A stretch of DNA of 64,000 nt, taken from positions 434,001-498,000 of the forward strand of contig NZ_VCRA01000003.1 of the NCBI RefSeq assembly GCF_005938385.1. The letters run 5' to 3'. Positions 60,560 to 64,000 of the stretch are shown in pieces. Position numbers and translations under genes: made by a program. The first letter of the stretch is position 1; the number at the start of each line of letters is the position of its first letter. Under the pieces are notes generated by a model. It was given only the letters and a program-made list of their open reading frames with translations, was not told the DNA's origin and did not search any database. The DNA comes from Paenibacillus mesophilus. GTDB taxonomy: Bacteria > Bacillota > Bacilli > Paenibacillales > NBRC-103111.

Positions 60560-62071
60560 ATGCGGGAAGATCAATCATTCTCTTCGGATTTGCAGTCCAA
60601 TATCGAGACGATTCACGCTCGGCTCGGCACAAGCCCCGATATTGTAATCCGCATTATGAATAATCGGGACGATAAAACGGCCGGTATTCCATATGCCCTC
60701 GTTTATATCGACGGATTGGTCGACATGGTAACCGTAAACGTGATGATCCGGGAGCTGGCCGGTATTCCCTCTCTTGAAACCCTCCATTCCGAGAGCTTCT
60801 ACGGGCATCTCAAAGATCGAACGCTTCCTGTAGGCGGACTAAGAGAAGTCGATACGCCGGATGAAGCGTTCCTATGCATCTTCAACGGCGGCACCCTACT
60901 GCTGATGGATGGCAGCGGCAGCGCCTTGATCGCGGATACGGCCGGCGGGAACGGGCGGGCCGTAGAGGAGCCCAGCTCCCAAACCGTTGTTCGCGGGCCG
61001 AAAGAAGGCTTCACCGAGCATTTCCGGACGAACACCGCCTTGCTCCGGCGCAAAATCAAATCGCCCGATCTTCGGATCGAGGTCAAAGTAATCGGAACGA
61101 ACACGAAGACGAACGTCGGTATCGTCTATTTGAAAGGAGTCGCAAACGATCAAGTCGTCGAGGAAGTGGGCAGACGGCTCGATTCGATCGAGACGGACAG
61201 CATTTTGGAGAGCGGCTATATCGAGGAATATATTCAGGACGCCACCTTCACGCCGTTTCCCACGATTCAAAATACGGAACGTCCGGACGCGGCCGCAGCC
61301 GGCATATTGGAAGGGCAAATATGCATCATCGTCGACGGAACGCCGTTTGTGCTGCTCGCTCCGGTAACGTTTTTTAAATTTTTTCAATCGAGCGAGGATT
61401 ATTACCAGCGGTATGACATCGCCACCTTTTTGCGGCTCATTCGCTACAGTTCGTTCCTGCTGTCCATGCTGCTTCCTTCTCTGTATATTGCGATTACGAC
61501 TTTTCACCAGGAGATGCTCCCGACTACGCTGCTGATCGGCCTGGCCGCCCAACGGGAAGGCGTTCCGTTCCCCGCCTTGCTCGAAGCGATGCTGATGGAG
61601 GTTACGTTCGAGGTGCTTCGCGAAGCGGGCGTTCGGATGCCGCGGGTTATCGGACCGGCCATATCGATCGTAGGCGCCCTCGTTCTCGGACAAGCCGCGG
61701 TTCAGGCCGGATTAGTATCGGGAGCGATGGTCATCGTGGTCTCTTTTACGGCGATTGCAAATTTTGTCATTCCGGCTATCAATATGGCCATTACGGCACG
61801 TCTGATCCGCTTCACGCTGATGATTCTCGGGGCGACGCTCGGACTGTTCGGCATCATGTCGGGATTGATGGTGATGCTCATTCATATGGCAAGCTTGCGT
61901 TCCTTTGGAATTCCGTATTTGATGCCGGTCGCTCCGCTTATCAAAGAAAATCTGAAAGACATATTCGTCCGCGTACCTTGGTGGGCGATGATCACGCGGC
62001 CGCAACTAATCTCCGCAGGCAATCGCATCAGACAAAAGAAAGGCCGGAAGCCGTCACCGCCGAAAAAATGA
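60560..62071 (+). CDS. GerA family spore germination protein (A subunit)
   Basis: 503 residues. The N-terminal ~270 residues are the soluble domain (IVIRIMNNRDDKTAGIPYAL, VNVMIRELAGIPSLETLHS, RTLPVGGLREVDT). Five membrane helices follow, including FLRLIRYSSFLLSMLLPSLY, IAITTFHQEMLPTTLLIGLA and RMPRVIGPAISIVGALVLGQ, all GerA-family blocks. It is a subunit of the germinant receptor in the spore inner membrane. It starts the A-B-C operon, with 24 bases to gerB. The predicted nutrient is unknown. Confidence 0.93.
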   Translation: MREDQSFSSDLQSNIETIHARLGTSPDIVIRIMNNRDDKTAGIPYALVYIDGLVDMVTVNVMIRELAGIPSLETLHSESFYGHLKDRTLPVGGLREVDTPDEAFLCIFNGGTLLLMDGSGSALIADTAGGNGRAVEEPSSQTVVRGPKEGFTEHFRTNTALLRRKIKSPDLRIEVKVIGTNTKTNVGIVYLKGVANDQVVEEVGRRLDSIETDSILESGYIEEYIQDATFTPFPTIQNTERPDAAAAGILEGQICIIVDGTPFVLLAPVTFFKFFQSSEDYYQRYDIATFLRLIRYSSFLLSMLLPSLYIAITTFHQEMLPTTLLIGLAAQREGVPFPALLEAMLMEVTFEVLREAGVRMPRVIGPAISIVGALVLGQAAVQAGLVSGAMVIVVSFTAIANFVIPAINMAITARLIRFTLMILGATLGLFGIMSGLMVMLIHMASLRSFGIPYLMPVAPLIKENLKDIFVRVPWWAMITRPQLISAGNRIRQKKGRKPSPPKK

Positions 62072-62095
62072 ATCGACAAAAAGGGAGGGACGCTC

Positions 62096-63193
62096 ATGAA
62101 TCAAAAAATATCTTCGCTGCAAGCCATATTCTTGATCATGAGCACGATCGTCCCTACCGCCATTTTGATCGTGCCGAACTATGCCGTCCGTTTCTCCGAT
62201 CAAGATTCGTGGATCTCCATCGTGATTGCAATCGCAGTCGGTATAGCTTTATCCTTCATGCTCGGAGCCATTTGCCGGCACAATCCTGGAATGTCCTTCC
62301 TCGGCTGGCTGCGGAACCGATTGGGGCCGAAAACCGGAACTTGTATCGGTATTTTGCTGACCTACTACTATTTAACGACGACGATCATTATACTCCGCGA
62401 GTTTGTCAACTTTTTGACGGATAATGTTCTTACGAAAACACCCGCGCCGGTGTTGATGGTTATTACCGTAGGGGTAGTCCTGTTTGCCGTCAACCATGGC
62501 ATCGAAGTCATAGCGCGAATCAATCTGATCGTCGTCTTCGCCTCGCTGTTCGTCTTTCTCGTCACTGCCATTTTGCTGGCTAAGGATGTTCACCCGGGAT
62601 TTATACTGCCAATCGGAGATCATCCGCTATCCAGGATCGTACAAGGCGGCTTGCTTCCGACAGGCTGGCTTTCCGAAGCGGCTGTCCTCTTGCTTGTCGC
62701 CCCTTTCCTTAACGATCCGGGAGCGGCGAGAAAAGTCGGAATAACGGGCGTGGTCTTCGCCGGAGTCGAGCTTGCCGTGTTTGTCATCGCGGCGTTCACT
62801 ATACTCGGGCCGAAGATCGTCTCCCACTTGACCTTCCCGACCTTCAATATGATCGGGATTATCCAGATCGGCCGTTTCTTGGAACGGGTCGATATCTTGT
62901 TTATTTCCATCTGGATTTGCATGGTGTATATCAAATTATCGATATTCATGTTCGGAGCGTTCCATTGCTTCGTCGAGTCGTTCCGGATCCGCAGCGTGAA
63001 GCCGTTTCTGTTCGCTCTAGGTCTATTGGCCGCATTAAGCTCCCTTTATACGTGGCCCAAAGAGACGCATCTTAATTATTTCAGTACATACGCCGTCGCT
63101 CCCTTTCTGCTGTCGTTCAACGTCATCCTCCCTCTGATCATTTGGCTTTGTCTATGCATTACAAAACCGAAACCGGCGGGGGCGAAGAATTGA
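62096..63193 (+). CDS. GerB family spore germination protein (B subunit, permease-like)
   Basis: 365 residues, with AAAGGGAGGG 7 bases before the ATG. Ten hydrophobic helices are seen, starting KISSLQAIFLIMSTIVPTAI and including MSFLGWLRNRLGPKTGTCIG and PTGWLSEAAVLLLVAPFLND. This is the APC-superfamily GerB fold, which binds the germinant within the receptor. The stop is followed after one base by the gerC start, so the genes are tightly coupled. Confidence 0.92.
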   Translation: MNQKISSLQAIFLIMSTIVPTAILIVPNYAVRFSDQDSWISIVIAIAVGIALSFMLGAICRHNPGMSFLGWLRNRLGPKTGTCIGILLTYYYLTTTIIILREFVNFLTDNVLTKTPAPVLMVITVGVVLFAVNHGIEVIARINLIVVFASLFVFLVTAILLAKDVHPGFILPIGDHPLSRIVQGGLLPTGWLSEAAVLLLVAPFLNDPGAARKVGITGVVFAGVELAVFVIAAFTILGPKIVSHLTFPTFNMIGIIQIGRFLERVDILFISIWICMVYIKLSIFMFGAFHCFVESFRIRSVKPFLFALGLLAALSSLYTWPKETHLNYFSTYAVAPFLLSFNVILPLIIWLCLCITKPKPAGAKN

Positions 63194-63194
63194 C

Positions 63195-64000
63195 ATGCGG
63201 AACATCGCGGCATGCGTCGCCGCCATCCTCATATGCGGCATGTTGTCCGGCTGCTGGAACCGGATCGAATTAAACGAGCTCTCGATAACTTCCGCAACCG
63301 CCTTCGATGTGGAGGGCGATGAATGGGTCGTCACGTATCAGATCGTTACCCCTTCGGCCATCGCGTCCGGCATGGGCATTACGGGCGGAGGAACGTCCCA
63401 ATCGCCTGTATCGGTGTTTTCCACGCGGGGACGTACGATCCGGGAAGCCGTGAATCAGGGTGCCCTGGAAAACCCGCGCTGGCTTTTTTTCTCCCATACG
63501 AACATATTGGTAGTGAGCGAGAAGGTGGCGCGCAAAGGACTCGGCCAAATACTCGATTTGTTTTACCGCAATCCCGACAACCGTGAAACGGTTAACGTGC
63601 TCATTACGGCGGGAAACCCGAGAACGATTCTCGAGCAATTGATGCATACCGAGAAAATTCCCGGTCTGGGGATTCGTAATGTCATTTTCAATGAATCCCG
63701 TAACGCTTCCATGCTGCCGAGCGTCATGATGTACGAGCTGGCCATGGCATTGACCGGCGATGCGAGAAGCGCCGTGATCCCGGAAATCGTAGTTGCCGGC
63801 GGAAAGCCGGAATCGTCGCTGGACGAGCTGAAAAAAACGTATCATTCCTCCAAAGTAAGAATCGGCAGACTCGCGGTACTGCACGACGAGAAGTTCGTTG
63901 GATGGTTGACGAAGGAGGAAAGCTTGGGGGTATCGTTTATCGCGAATAAGGTCAATGCCACCGCGATAGCTTTCTCGTGCAAGCATCCGGATGGAAACGT
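63195..64000 (+). CDS. Ger(x)C family germination lipoprotein (C subunit, partial)
   Basis: 268 codons from ATG 63195 to the right edge with no stop (frame checked codon by codon). The lipoprotein signal is ILICGMLSGC, and the mature protein starts CWNRIELNEL, the characteristic Ger(x)C opening. STRGRTIREAVNQGALENPR and WLFFSHTNILVVSEKVARKG are conserved family blocks. It lies one base after gerB. The C-terminal part (about 100-120 residues expected) is outside the window. Confidence 0.92.
   Translation, partial: MRNIAACVAAILICGMLSGCWNRIELNELSITSATAFDVEGDEWVVTYQIVTPSAIASGMGITGGGTSQSPVSVFSTRGRTIREAVNQGALENPRWLFFSHTNILVVSEKVARKGLGQILDLFYRNPDNRETVNVLITAGNPRTILEQLMHTEKIPGLGIRNVIFNESRNASMLPSVMMYELAMALTGDARSAVIPEIVVAGGKPESSLDELKKTYHSSKVRIGRLAVLHDEKFVGWLTKEESLGVSFIANKVNATAIAFSCKHPDGN

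Overview
The window looks like a chromosomal segment of a spore-forming low-GC-type Gram-positive bacterium of the Paenibacillaceae (Paenibacillus/Cohnella-like). It carries a GerA-type spore germination operon, a Gram-positive PolC, a T-box leader, Shine-Dalgarno sites of the AGGAGG type, lipoprotein and Tat exports, and many intergenic palindromic repeats. Assignments rest on reading the sequence; no database search was possible.

Bases 1-10426 (minus strand) hold most of an extracellular contractile injection system (eCIS, a phage-tail-like machine). In transcription order it has an AAA+ ATPase, a DUF4255 cap protein, an Ig/carboxypeptidase-regulatory-like protein, the contractile sheath, a tube protein, a block of tandem repeats with a terminator, a tail-assembly-chaperone-like protein whose -1 frame encodes a second small protein, a second tube protein, and an unidentified protein of at least 1013 residues that runs off the left edge. 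The chaperone gene contains a T TTT TTG slippery heptamer, and the downstream frame has no usual start codon. This is the arrangement expected for a phage gpG/gpGT-type programmed frameshift.

Bases 10.6-31.6 kb are mixed chromosomal genes: two MFS transporters, an orphan Rieske protein, a frameshifted Rpn-tail remnant, a ComP-like sensor kinase with a small divergent ORF, a GATase, a DUF4127 protein, a NagZ-type glycosidase, a cyclic-di-GMP-I riboswitch with terminator in front of a 58-residue protein, an aromatic acid exporter family protein, a Uup/YfmR ABC-F protein, an AraC/dehydrogenase/isomerase sugar cluster, and an LTA-synthase family enzyme.

Bases 31.8-41.9 kb contain a YfmM-like ABC-F protein flanked by copies of one repeat, an ECF sigma factor with a hydrophobic C-terminal tail, and an XRE regulator - ImmA protease - PolC module. 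The same operator-like palindrome, TGTTGA-N8-TCAACA, lies in front of xre and in front of polC. Next to it is a GltX whose HIGH motif is degenerate and which lies behind a T-box leader and a palindrome array.

Bases 41.9-60.4 kb are a carbohydrate-related island: two related solute-binding lipoproteins, two Tat-exported beta-helix proteins, a BNR sialidase-like protein, a LacI regulator, a large clan GH-A glycosidase, a GNAT enzyme, two GntR-solute-binding-protein fusion regulators and a 2-hydroxyacid dehydrogenase. No ABC permease genes are present. The right end (60.5-64 kb) is a gerA-gerB-gerC germinant receptor operon, cut by the window edge.
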